64,000 nucleotides of DNA, taken from Lotus japonicus (taxonomy: Eukaryota; Streptophyta; Magnoliopsida; Fabales; Fabaceae). Numbering within the stretch: position 1 is the stretch's first letter; every line of letters starts with the position of its first letter. This document shows positions 20,705-29,526 of this stretch, in pieces. The stretch covers positions 65,396,732 through 65,460,731 of the forward strand of contig NC_080044.1 in the NCBI RefSeq assembly GCF_012489685.1, written 5' to 3'. Position numbers and translations under genes: made by a program. Below the pieces are notes generated by a model that was not told where the DNA came from, ran no database searches, and saw nothing but the letters and a program-made list of their open reading frames with translations.

Positions 20705-21385
20705 ATCTTTCCTCTTATATTTCTAAGATGTGATTTGCTGCCAAAAACCATGAATAAGGTTCTTCCCTTTCCGGCTGTGGCTCTGGTTTTCTGGCTTCAT
20801 ATGTGCTGAGAACTTCTCATCCAATCTCCGTTTGGCTACCATGGCTTCTCCTCCCAGATCCTGATCCTCCTCATCCGGGTTTCTATTCTGCAGTTCACAT
20901 GATTCAAACAATTCATCTCCCAATAAACACAACAAAAAACAGAGAAAAAAAGAGGAAAGACAGAGAGAATGAAATGAATACCAGTGTGGAGGGTGAGGGA
21001 AAGGAAGGTGAGAAGTTCCTTGCATACAAACAGAAAGAGTGCTTTGGGGAATCATGTGCTGCGCTTTGATGCAAGCGTCTCTTTCGAGCACATTCAACTC
21101 CTGGAAGCATTTCAATGTCTGTGAATGAATGAATGAAATGAAATGAATGAAATGCTCAAATTGAACAAAGTGTTGAAGTGGAATATAAAAGAAGCATTCA
21201 ACTACTGGATAGCGACAGGGAAGAAAAAGTAGACATATATAAAGGTTCAAGGTACGCAAAAGGTAGCACCATCCAAGAAGTTTCCTAGTTGCACCTTCAC
21301 GTTTATCTGAGGTTAGTCAAAAGCAAATTCTTCACGTAAATGGAAACGAATTGAATGGTACGCGGTTTCTCTCGTAGAAATATAA
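20705..21385 (-). repeat. Duplicated gene segment, copy 2
   Basis: Partner of 16845-17430. The 3.3 kb between the copies (17431-20704) is not duplicated. Confidence 0.7.
20723..21110 (-). CDS. Small two-exon plant protein, 97 aa (paralogue 2)
   Basis: Exon 1 is 20982-21110 (43 codons) and exon 2 is 20723-20887 (54 codons plus TAG), minus strand, with a GT-AG intron at 20888-20981 in phase 0. The product starts MLPGVECARKRRLHQSA, contains HSFCLYARN in exon 1, and continues with RNPDEEDQDLGGEAM and AKRRLDEKFS in exon 2. The last residues are GFWQQITS. The same gene structure is repeated at 16858-17227 in the same orientation, ~3.9 kb away. Homology continues upstream to about 21380 (compare 17281-17430), so promoter regions were copied too. 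A TATATA motif lies at about 21234-21242, upstream of the ATG on this strand. Reading straight through the intron gives a longer misleading open frame (20723-21259). Function unknown. Confidence 0.72.
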
Positions 21386-22065
21386 TAATTTAAACTTTTT
21401 TGGGACAATTGGTTTAGAAAAATATATCATACGCATCTTAAATCCACCTCCACCTATAAAAATATACAGTAAAATGAGAGAGTAATGTGAGATATGATAG
21501 ATGTATAATGCGAGAGAAAAAGAAGAGTAAGGAAAGAATAGAAAATTGGTGGGAATTTTCAAGTTTGAGTAAGTCCCACATTAAAAACTAAGGATAAGTT
21601 TGAGTGATTTATAAGTGTGAGGACTCATACACCCATTACCTTAAGGTTTTGGGTGAAATATGTGGTGTCTGGTCCACAAATAAAATGCAAGAGAATGAAA
21701 GATAGATGATATAGTATCAAAGTTTCTATGACCGGTCACAATGTGTGGCGTGGTAGAGATCGGCCATTGCTTATGGGGATGAAGCACATTTCATGGTCTT
21801 TATGACCAAGTGGTTTAGGGTAGATATCTACATTGTCCACCCATAAAATTCTTTTATGTGAAAAACATATTAGAAATATAATATAAACCCATACATCTTT
21901 CATTTACTAAAAAAAACTTAGCTTTAGAAGGTTCATAACACTTTGTTTGACTTTTAAATGTAATTTTGCTTAAAAATATTAATGAATTAGAGTCAAGACT
22001 TGGAGGAATGAGTGCTGAGATTTTAAGAGAGAGACATGTATGAATGAACTATAAAAAGACATAAA
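21386..22065. other. Intergenic, nothing recognised
   Basis: AT-rich sequence. The minus-strand open frame 21332-21562 is low-complexity and unconvincing. Confidence 0.4.
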
Positions 22066-22079
22066 AGAACAACAATGAT

Positions 22080-23892
22080 TTTTTTGCTGATTTTTTTTTT
22101 AGAGCAAAAGAGATTTTATTCATTAATAGATGAAAGGGAAAACAACCCACAAAGAAGGGGAAAAACACCAAGACAACCAATGGAGAGAACAACCACCCAA
22201 GCTAAAAACACAACCAGCCTAGCACCTAAGAGGAAAATTCTCTTTAAGTACTTCGGCCAACCCTCTAATGGCGTCTTCATTACTACCAGGGAAAGTCATG
22301 CCTACAAACTGAGCAAGACACCAAGCCTTCTTTTCTCGCGTGAAATAAGGACCCGAAGGAGAAGGAGGACTAGGCGGTGCTGGCACAGATGCGATCACCA
22401 GGCTCTCAGATTTACGCGGACGACCCCTAGACCGCCGAGACCCCCCCCCCCCACGTTGATCTTAACCTCTTTAAATTTCTTAGGCCGACCACGCGGACGG
22501 GGCCTCGGAGGGGAAAAATCAAGAGCGAGATCATCACCAAGAGTAGCAGCATCCTCCTCCTCAAAGGCATCCTCCTCCCTCACAAATTCTGAAAAAGCTT
22601 TCGAGCAATCTTGAGCGCCTCTAACAAGATCGGAGCCAATAACAGAGCACGCGCCAACCTCAAAACAAGAGTGTGATGTACGAAAAATGGCGGGCTCATC
22701 ACAACTCAAAGAACCAACATCATATGCAGAGGAATCCGAATCCCCAAGAACCTCCCTTGCAGCCAAGAAGCCACCAGCCGCAGAAACAGGGGTGGTGCAA
22801 ACCTTAAAAGCCACAGATAAAAAACCTGATTGGTTCAGAACAAAATCGTTTAACCATGGCCATAAATTTCTCCTAGTTCCAAGGGGGGAAATAAGTGACA
22901 AATTAAAATTCAAAAACCCCATCTTAAAAGAAACCAAACAGCCCCTTAATTCAAGCATTGGATAGACCACCGAATTAACACCCATTAAATTATCATAATT
23001 AGGCACAGGTGTGAAAAACTGGTCCCACTTCCAATCTACCTCTTCGTTGCCCACCAACTGCAACGCTCCCTCAACAACGACAGCAGCAGCCAAAGGCAGC
23101 GCCACCTCGAGGCCAACCCAAGCACCCATCTCCGGAAACAGAACTTCGTCGCACGCGCGCACCACGTCGCCCTCCTCACACCTTCCTGTAGAAACTGACT
23201 CAGGGAAGAGAAAGTCGTCGGAAATCCGCTGCAAACACGGACCGCGGCCACCCCCCGACTCAGGGAACATAACCTCTGAATCCAGCATCATACATTGAGC
23301 TGGCCTCTCCACCGGCACTCCTTTCACCACGGCACTCCAGGAGCGACGCGAAGGAAGATGGTGACTCCCTGAAACCGGCCGACCCTGAGCATGGGAAATC
23401 TTCGCCGGCGCAAGAGAATCCACTGAAACAGAGCACCTGCGCCGATAGCCACCCCTCATCTTTCCAGCGTAAATCTCTGGTTTAACTGATAGATAAGCAC
23501 CTCCCAGCCTTACTCCATCCAAGAATTCCATGGCTTTAATAGCGTCTTCCTTTTTAGCGTACCGAACAAAGCCGAAGCGAAACTTTCTCCCGCTTCTCCT
23601 CTTGCGCTGTAGAAATACGTTTGTCAGCCTACCATGTTGCAAGAAAAGATCCCTCACCTGATAGTAATCTACTGAATCTGCAATCCCGTCGATGAATAAG
23701 GGGTAGCAAGGACGAGCGGCGGGCACAGCAGCACCGACAACCCTTGCAGAGTCGCCCCTCTGTACCCCATCTTCGTCTTCCTCGTCCTCAGAACTTGAGG
23801 CGTCACCACTAGAATCAGAAAAGGCCTTCTTTGCAGCATGGGATAAGGAAACCCTAGCAGAGCAATTGAACTGTTTCATTGGATCTTTTATT
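22080..23892 (-). mobile_element. ORF1-only L1-type LINE derivative
   Basis: A perfect 14-bp target duplication AGAACAACAATGAT lies at 22066-22079 and 23893-23906. The minus-strand 3' end is an A-rich tail (poly-T on plus, 22080-22102) preceded by 'aataaaatctcttttgctct', a typical plant L1 end. The 1.8-kb insert holds an RRM-type ORF1 and a ~240-bp 3' UTR. There is no ORF2 (endonuclease/RT) between them. It must therefore have been mobilised in trans, or arose by deletion before insertion. Confidence 0.88.
22395..23879 (-). CDS. LINE ORF1-type RRM protein, 494 aa, probably frameshifted at the 3' end
   Basis: The ATG at 23879 (MKQFNCSARV) is the first start inside the element; an upstream in-frame Met lies outside the insertion. 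An acidic Ser/Asp/Glu stretch (about residues 20-40) is followed by an RRM at about 60-140. RNP2-like LFIDGIA and RNP1-like RFRFGFVRYA are visible. Then come a basic SWSAVVKG block and a long variable region, with a C-terminal RPRPRGRPKK AT-hook-like motif. RRM-type ORF1 proteins bind element RNA in plant L1 LINEs. The reading ends soon after a G12 run (C12 on plus, 22441-22452). In the adjacent frame an uninterrupted sequence continues for about 55 codons to a stop near 22228. A one-base change in the homopolymer therefore probably truncated the native C-terminus. Otherwise the frame is open over ~480 codons, implying a young insertion. Confidence 0.75.
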   Translation of the reverse strand: MKQFNCSARVSLSHAAKKAFSDSSGDASSSEDEEDEDGVQRGDSARVVGAAVPAARPCYPLFIDGIADSVDYYQVRDLFLQHGRLTNVFLQRKRRSGRKFRFGFVRYAKKEDAIKAMEFLDGVRLGGAYLSVKPEIYAGKMRGGYRRRCSVSVDSLAPAKISHAQGRPVSGSHHLPSRRSWSAVVKGVPVERPAQCMMLDSEVMFPESGGGRGPCLQRISDDFLFPESVSTGRCEEGDVVRACDEVLFPEMGAWVGLEVALPLAAAVVVEGALQLVGNEEVDWKWDQFFTPVPNYDNLMGVNSVVYPMLELRGCLVSFKMGFLNFNLSLISPLGTRRNLWPWLNDFVLNQSGFLSVAFKVCTTPVSAAGGFLAAREVLGDSDSSAYDVGSLSCDEPAIFRTSHSCFEVGACSVIGSDLVRGAQDCSKAFSEFVREEDAFEEEDAATLGDDLALDFSPPRPRPRGRPKKFKEVKINVGGGGLGGLGVVRVNLRAW

Positions 23893-23897
23893 AGAAC

Positions 23898-24080
23898 AAC
23901 AATGATATATTCACACCTCATATTTTATACACTTCATTTTCACATATTTTTATTTCTATCTCTCTCATCTTATAATCTATTACATCTTATACATTTTCTC
24001 TCTTACTTTTTTTTACTTTCTATTTCTCTCATCATCCACCTTTTTTTACTCAAATATGAGGTGTGTACTAACAATTATTC
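23898..24080. mobile_element. MITE, copy 1 of a local family
   Basis: The left end AATGATATATTCACACCTCA is inverted at the right end as TGAGGTGTGTACTAACAATT. The core is CT-rich ('ctctcatc' repeats). The LINE at 22080-23892 inserted exactly at its left edge, so its target duplication overlaps the MITE end. Confidence 0.65.
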
Positions 24081-24225
24081 CATAAAAGAATTTTGTAGCA
24101 CTCATAGAGAGAGAAAAATAGTGTGTACGTGGGTGTCAAAAAAGTTATGCTCCTTTTAACGCTTGATCTAACATGACGTGAATTCACTTCGATAGACACT
24201 AATCACACTGCTCACTCTCTTTCGT

Positions 24226-24411
24226 CTCAATAATGATATGTTCACACCTCACTTTTTATACACCTCATTTTTGTTTCTATCTTTCTCCTCTTATCATCTA
24301 TCACATCTCATGTTTTCTCTCTCTTACTATACTTTTTCTTTTCTTCTTATCTCTCTCATCCTTCCACCTTTTTCCACCCAAAAAAGAGTGTGAAAGCAAC
24401 ATTATTTAAGA
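24226..24411. mobile_element. MITE, copy 2 of a local family
   Basis: The left end AATAATGATATGTTCACACC and right end GAGTGTGAAAGCAACATTATT are inverted relatives of those of copy 1, and the CT-rich core is alignable. Two copies lie within 330 bp. Confidence 0.65.
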
Positions 24412-25123
24412 CTCATAATAACAAGCATTACTCTTCCTATTTAATTATTTTTATCTAATAAAGTTGTTTATGAATCCAACTTGATATACATGTGACTTTC
24501 TGATATTAGAAAGTTGAGAACAAAATGTTAATTTCATATTGTTTAATTTCAAGTTACCCTTTATTATGAAGCCTATATTTCTTCTTTAGGGGTTTGTTTT
24601 TATCTTTTATAGGGATCAATTCTTACATCATTCTTTTCACTTGCAATCTTATGTTTCTTAATTCTTATCAATCTGGATATCCTTCTGGTCAAATTATTGT
24701 GTTTATTATTGTATTTCTTAACCTTATTCCATTATCCTAACCAAACAAACACATTAATTAATTATAAGTTGTTATGACCTGGTGACCTTTAAGATGACCC
24801 ATATAGGAAAATTCTGAATGTTATCATAAGAAGAACACTGTTGGACAAACCTGAATACTAATTAATAGCAAATTTTGGTTGCTAACATATGGGTATGAAA
24901 TGTTAATTAATATAAAACACTTTAAGTAAAATGATCCCGCAATAGTTGAGTTATCTAGTTGTATAGTTTCTGGAACACAGGTTCCTAGACAGGGGGACTC
25001 CTTTGCATTTGAATAGAGCTCTAAGCCGCAATTGGAATATGCAAAAGTGGTCGAAAGAGCCAAGAAAAGTAAGTGATAACAATTGAATAAAAAAGTGGTC
25101 TACAATTTTAAGAGATTTAATTG
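24412..25123. other. Intergenic, nothing recognised
   Basis: AT-rich. The minus-strand open frame 24824-25063 shows no motif. Part of 24480-24640 resembles 19030-19170 ('tgtaatttcaagttaccctttattatgaagcc'), so a diverged dispersed repeat may be present. Confidence 0.4.
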
Positions 25124-25477
25124 TGTTATTTTGGACTGATAATTGGCTCCCTAATGGTGCGCCAATTAATGCTCGTTTCGACGAGGTTGAGAGGCTTCAC
25201 ATTGAGAAAGTGGCTAACCTTTTGGTTCCAGGAGTGAGATGGAATAAACAGTTGGTTGAGTGGATTTTTTGCCCCGCAACGGCAGTCCGTATCTTGGTTG
25301 TCCCCTTATCGATACATGGTGGGCAGGATGTCCTCTATTGGACAGGCTCTAGTGATGGTGAGTTTATACAGAGATTGGTGGCGAGTTCTACCCCTACGGT
25401 GTCCACTGAGCAATCCATGGCAGTGTCTCTATGGCGTAAATTCTGGAAGTCTTCAGCGCTGCCACGTTACAAGGATG

Positions 25478-25959
25478 AAGGGCCGGCCCTGGGCCTGCGC
25501 AAGCAGGCCCACAGCCTAGGGCCTCCAAAAAGACGGGGCCTCCAAAAAAAATTCACATTAAACTTTTCCAAAAAAACAATTTAGTTATAATAATTAATGT
25601 TCAAGATGTTATTAATGACTTTAGCTGGTCTAGTGGTTAATAGTTGTTTATGTTACTTTTATGTACCGGGTTCGAATCCCACCTTTTGGGTTTTAACATG
25701 TTATTTGTTAATTAATTTTGTACTAAAAGAATTCAAAAATTAAAGCAAAAGGTCGTGTTGCTTGGATTCGAAGACGCAACCCCTGGGCGGATTGCAAGAG
25801 GTCAGTTGCCAAACAAACCAACATAATGGTTTTGATAAAATTTCGAACGTTAAATATATAACGGTATCTAGCAGTTGTATCTCCAAGAGATATTTCTCTT
25901 TATTAGGGGTTCATTTTTATTATTTTCCCAGGGCCTCCAAAATGTCGGGACCGGTCCTG
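25478..25959. mobile_element. Non-autonomous hAT element (482 bp) with 8-bp TSD
   Basis: It is flanked by the perfect 8-bp duplication CAAGGATG (25470-25477 and 25960-25967). The ends AGGGCCGGCCCTGGGC and GGGACCGGTCCTG form short, GC-rich inverted termini with sub-terminal GGGCCTCCAAAA on both sides (25517-25528 and 25931-25942). That arrangement is typical of plant hAT (Tip100-like) elements. It has no transposase. Removing it restores LINE codons across the site. A tRNA-like Pol III promoter pattern lies inside (25623-25682). Confidence 0.9.
25623..25682 (+). other. tRNA-like segment inside the hAT element
   Basis: 'agctggtctagtggttaat' fits an A box and 'gggttcgaatccca' is a perfect B box, spaced ~40 bp apart. 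The flanks do not form a convincing acceptor stem, so this is not called a tRNA gene. It is either a captured SINE/tRNA fragment or a chance Pol III promoter. Confidence 0.5.
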
Positions 25960-26910
25960 CAAGGATGTCTCTTGGCGAGCTCTCAAAGGCATACTTCCAG
26001 TCTGTTCTGCTCTTCGACGGCGTGGCGTGAACGTGGATGGCTCTTGTCCCTTTTGTGGCATGGAGGAAGAGGCGGTGGACCATTTGTTCATGGAGTGTGA
26101 GGTTTCCCGTTGCTGCTGGTTTGGCTCACCTTTAGGGATACGTGTGCAGCAGGGGACTCGGTTTGAGGAGTTCATGTAACGTATCTTGGCTGGTGACAAA
26201 GCAGAGAACATTGCAGAGGTTCAGACGCTGATTTATGTGATCTGGGAGAGGAGGAACAGGTGCGTGTTTGACGGAGTGGAGGTGCAGATCGATGATGTCA
26301 TGCGACGTGGTGGTGCTCTCCGTGTTCTCCCCTTACCGGCGGCACAAACTCAGCGTGGACAGCACCCTTCGAGGTGGAAGAGACCAAGGTGCGGGTGGAT
26401 TAAAATGAATACAGATGCAGCAAAAGGAGCATACCGATTGGCGGGTTTGGGTATGGTTTCCCGCGACTCAAATGGTGATATCATGGCAGCGGCAACCCGA
26501 TACCCTGTGGTGGTTCTTTCTCCGGTCATTGCTGAAGCACTTGACCTCCAGTGGTCCATGGAGCTTGCTACCCAACTTGGTTTCCGTTCAGTTCAGTTTG
26601 GGACGGATAATCTTGAGCTTTACCATGCTTGGCGGAAGCGGAATGGAGTGTCTTATTTATTTTCTATTATTAGTGATTGTTATGCTTTTATTCCTTTCTT
26701 TGATCATGTTGAACTTTCCTTTGTTCGCCGTAATGGCAATTCCGCGGTAACCTATATGGCTAAGAATGCTTCTTCTTTCCCTGAGCATGTTTGGGTGGAG
26801 GAGGGACCTTCTGGTTTGAGTCCTTTCTTGGATTCTGATGTTTTGACTTCAATGCCCCATTGATTTACTTAATGAAGTTTGCTATTTTAAAAAAAATAAT
26901 AATGTTATTT

Positions 26911-27363
26911 CCACTTATGAAACTAGTAGTCATTTGTGGATGTTTATCATTGATATAACGATTTAATTTATGCTTAAATATGTAAGTTTTCATGTTTTTG
27001 GAGTGGATATTTTTTTATTGCGTTTTTGGAGTGGATATTGTTATTACTAAGAATTGTAAAATTCTCATTCCTTTACTTTCTTTTTTTCAGAGAAAGAAAG
27101 TAACTCGCTTGAGACATTCTAGAAAGTAGACTGAAGTATGTGTCAAGCAGGATCTCAACACAATCAGTAAAAGACACGTCAAGTAGTTGGATCATGGTTA
27201 GAGTGTATGTCACCACGTGTATTATGAGTGTTTAAATAATTTATATAACTGTGATGATGTACTTTTGAAAGAATATTTAAAATTAATTTATTTGATATGA
27301 CATGAGACATGCAATTTAAGTTTTTCAATACAATTATGATTCTCTCCTAAAAAAAATTTACAA
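26911..27363. other. Intergenic, nothing recognised
   Basis: AT-rich. A short direct repeat 'gtttttggagtggatat' occurs twice near 26996-27040. No gene was recognised. Confidence 0.4.
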
Positions 27364-27654
27364 TGATAACAGAAACAAAAAAAGGGAAAAAGAGAGAAAT
27401 AGACATAGAATTGTAAACTGAATTTCTATTATGATAAGCTAGCTATTACAATAGAGTGTGATTCTCTTATATAGTGTGTTGGTAGCTTGCAGTACAAGTT
27501 AAACAAGTTGTAACAGAAAGCTAACTACACTAACTGAATCCTAACAGAATTCTAACTACTAACTATACAGCTGTCAATACAGCTGGATACAGTTGTTAAT
27601 ACAACTGGCGATATTTCATATCCTAAGCTATCCTATCCTTATTCCACTTATACA

Positions 27655-28377
27655 CTCCCGCAAACTGAAGTGAGTTGGACAAACTTGTGTTTGTCAAACA
27701 CACTCAGTTTGTCTCTGAGAAACTGAAACCTAGTAGGAGACAAAGCTTTGGTAAAAATGTCAGCCCTTTGATGCTTATAAGAAACATGTTGAACTACAAG
27801 CTGCTTGGCCTGAACCTTTTCTCGAACAAAGAATATATCCATCTCCATGTGTTTAGTTCGAGTGTGAAGAATGGGATTATGAGTAAGTAGCACAGTACTC
27901 ATATTATCACACAAAACCAGAGGTGTTTGAAAATGAATCTGCAATTCAGTAATTAAGTAAGGATTGAACCCAAATAAGTTCTGCGGTTGTATTAGCCAGG
28001 CTGCGGTATTCAGCTTCAGTGCTGGATCTGGCTACTAGAGTCTGCTTCTTGGCTGTCCATGAGATGAGATTAAGTCCAAGAAAAACACAAGATCCAGATG
28101 TAGACCTTCTATCATCTGGATCTGCTCCCCAATCTGCATCACAGAAGGCCAAGAGGGGAAGAGGTTTAGAAAGAGAGCAAGGCTGAAGCTGCACACCATA
28201 AGAAAGAGTCCTTTGAGATATCTTAGTATCCTTTTCACTGCCTTCCAGTGCTCCTCTTGAGGTTGAGCCAAAAACTGATAAACCTTGTTAATAGCAAAGG
28301 CTATCTCTGGATCTTGAAGAAGAAGAGAGAAGTGAGGAAGAAGAAGATAGAGAGGAAGAAGATGAAGATTCCGCCAT
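27655..28377 (-). pseudogene. Fused gag-start/RT-RNase H remnant of copia
   Basis: From ATG 28377 a Ser-rich gag-like start (MAESSSSSS) runs ~20 codons. It then passes into [73 protein letters not shown] and HVSYKHQRADIFTKALS. The last is the normal copia C-terminus. Frame changes occur near 28195 and 27946. RNase H residues (D of CDADW, E of TEAEY) are preserved, but RT catalysis, integrase and protease are absent. Confidence 0.88.
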
Positions 28378-28392
28378 GGATCTTGAACCTAA

Positions 28393-28404
28393 GCTCTGAT
28401 ACCA
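28393..28404 (-). promoter_or_regulatory. Primer binding site (tRNA-iMet) of copia derivative
   Basis: The minus strand reads TGGTATCAGAGC, the standard complement of plant initiator tRNA-Met, directly adjoining the 5' LTR end at 28405. Confidence 0.93.
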
Positions 28405-28683
28405 TGATAGCAGAAATAGAAAAAGGGAAAAAGAGAGAGAAATAGACATAGAATTGTAAACTGGATTTCTATTACGATAAGCTAGCTATTACAATAGAGT
28501 GTGATTCTCTTATATAGTGTGTTGGTAGCTTGCAGAGCAAGTTAACCAAGCTGTAACAGAAAGCTAACTACACTAACAGAATTCTAACTACTAACTATAC
28601 AGCTGTCAATACAGCTGGATACAGTTGTTAATACAGCTGGTGATATTTCATATCCTAAGCTATCCTTATTACACTTATATACA

Positions 28684-29512
28684 CATCATTTTAAATATAT
28701 GTTAATTTATAATGTATAAAATTAGGGGTGTTACATTAGTCAATGTTGGCGGTAAAAATACCATTATACATAAAAACACTAACATAATTTGAATTTTTTT
28801 ACAATGATGATGAAAAAAAAAAGATGAGAATTTGAAATATTACATGAATTTAGTGTTTAATTTTTAATTAATTATATTGAATCTAGAAATATAAAAGGGC
28901 ACAACTTCAAGTTAAACAATAGGTTTTTTTTTAAAACAAGTTAAACAATAGGTTGAAAAATTAGACAAGTGAATGAGTTGACGCGTATTGACGCAATATC
29001 TCGTGTCTCCCATATTACTATATTAAACTCGTGACTAACCAAAAAATACCGTGACTACACAATTGGTTTTGTTTTAAATAAATAAAAAAACAATTTTCCT
29101 TTATCAAATTTGACGTATAATGGATTTTTTTAAAGAAATTGATAAGCCAATGTGATATTTGGTACATTAATATAATTTTTTTAAAATAATTTTTTTACCA
29201 CATACCACAACATGTAATGTCCACCATGCAAAAAAAATTATTGAAGTTAATATGAAACATTATCTGGGTATCTCAATATTCTTCCTATAACATGTCTAAT
29301 CATGAATTATTTATTTGAAAAATTTGTAAATATATAGTCTAGGGGAAAATGTGAGTATTATTTTTTTTCATTGTCTAACTTTAATATGTATATATTTTTT
29401 AAATTCAAGCAAAGCATACTCTAAATAGTTCTACTTGATGAAAATGTATATTAAAATCTAGAATTCTAGTGCGCTTATTGTTGCACATCACACGATTTAA
29501 ACTAGCACCTAG
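28684..29512. other. AT-rich intergenic DNA
   Basis: No gene was recognised. It is the target region of the LINE that follows. Confidence 0.4.
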
Positions 29513-29526
29513 ATGTTTTCAATAAA

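Larger units (their letters stand above)
25132..26863 (+). pseudogene. LINE ORF2 C-terminus: zf-RVT and RNase H domain
   Basis: Blocks in order are WTDNWLPNG, LYWTGSSDGEF, LWRKFWKSSALPRYKD up to 25477, and the continuation after 25959 with SWRALKGILP. Then come CPFCGMEEEAVDHLFMECE (the zinc-binding zf-RVT cluster, about 26034-26100) and WERRNRCVFDG. The plant LINE RNase H follows at 26390-26750: WIKMNTDAAKG, AEALDLQW, GTDN. A TAA interrupts the frame at about 26176, and the final piece (26186-26863) is open to the natural TGA. The RNase H domain retains the first Asp, Glu and second Asp. Confidence 0.88.
25132..26902 (+). mobile_element. 5'-truncated L1-type LINE carrying a hAT insertion
   Basis: The sequence starts within WTDNWLPNG of ORF2 and ends in 'ctattttaaaaaaaataa' after the stop. 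A candidate 8-bp target duplication TGTTATTT lies at 25124-25131 and 26903-26910. Severe 5' truncation with an A-tail and flanking duplication is the usual product of incomplete target-primed reverse transcription. The element was later split by the hAT element at 25478-25959. Confidence 0.82.
27364..28683 (-). mobile_element. Internally deleted Ty1-copia element with both LTRs
   Basis: LTRs at 27364-27654 and 28405-28683 are highly similar (TGATA... to ...TATACA on plus). A perfect initiator-tRNA-Met primer binding site abuts the right LTR, and a purine tract (minus TTTGCGGGAG) abuts the left LTR. The ~750-bp interior fuses the first codons of gag to the last part of RT/RNase H. The element is therefore a ~1.3-kb deletion derivative with all cis signals (LTR, PBS, PPT) but no protein function. 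Confidence 0.9.

Noticed and set aside
22075..22614. 179-codon plus-strand ORF
   Set aside because: Antisense shadow of the LINE ORF1 and 3' UTR; basic low-complexity composition.
25623..25682. A tRNA gene
   Set aside because: A and B boxes fit, but no acceptor or anticodon stem pairs correctly and it lies in a hAT element.
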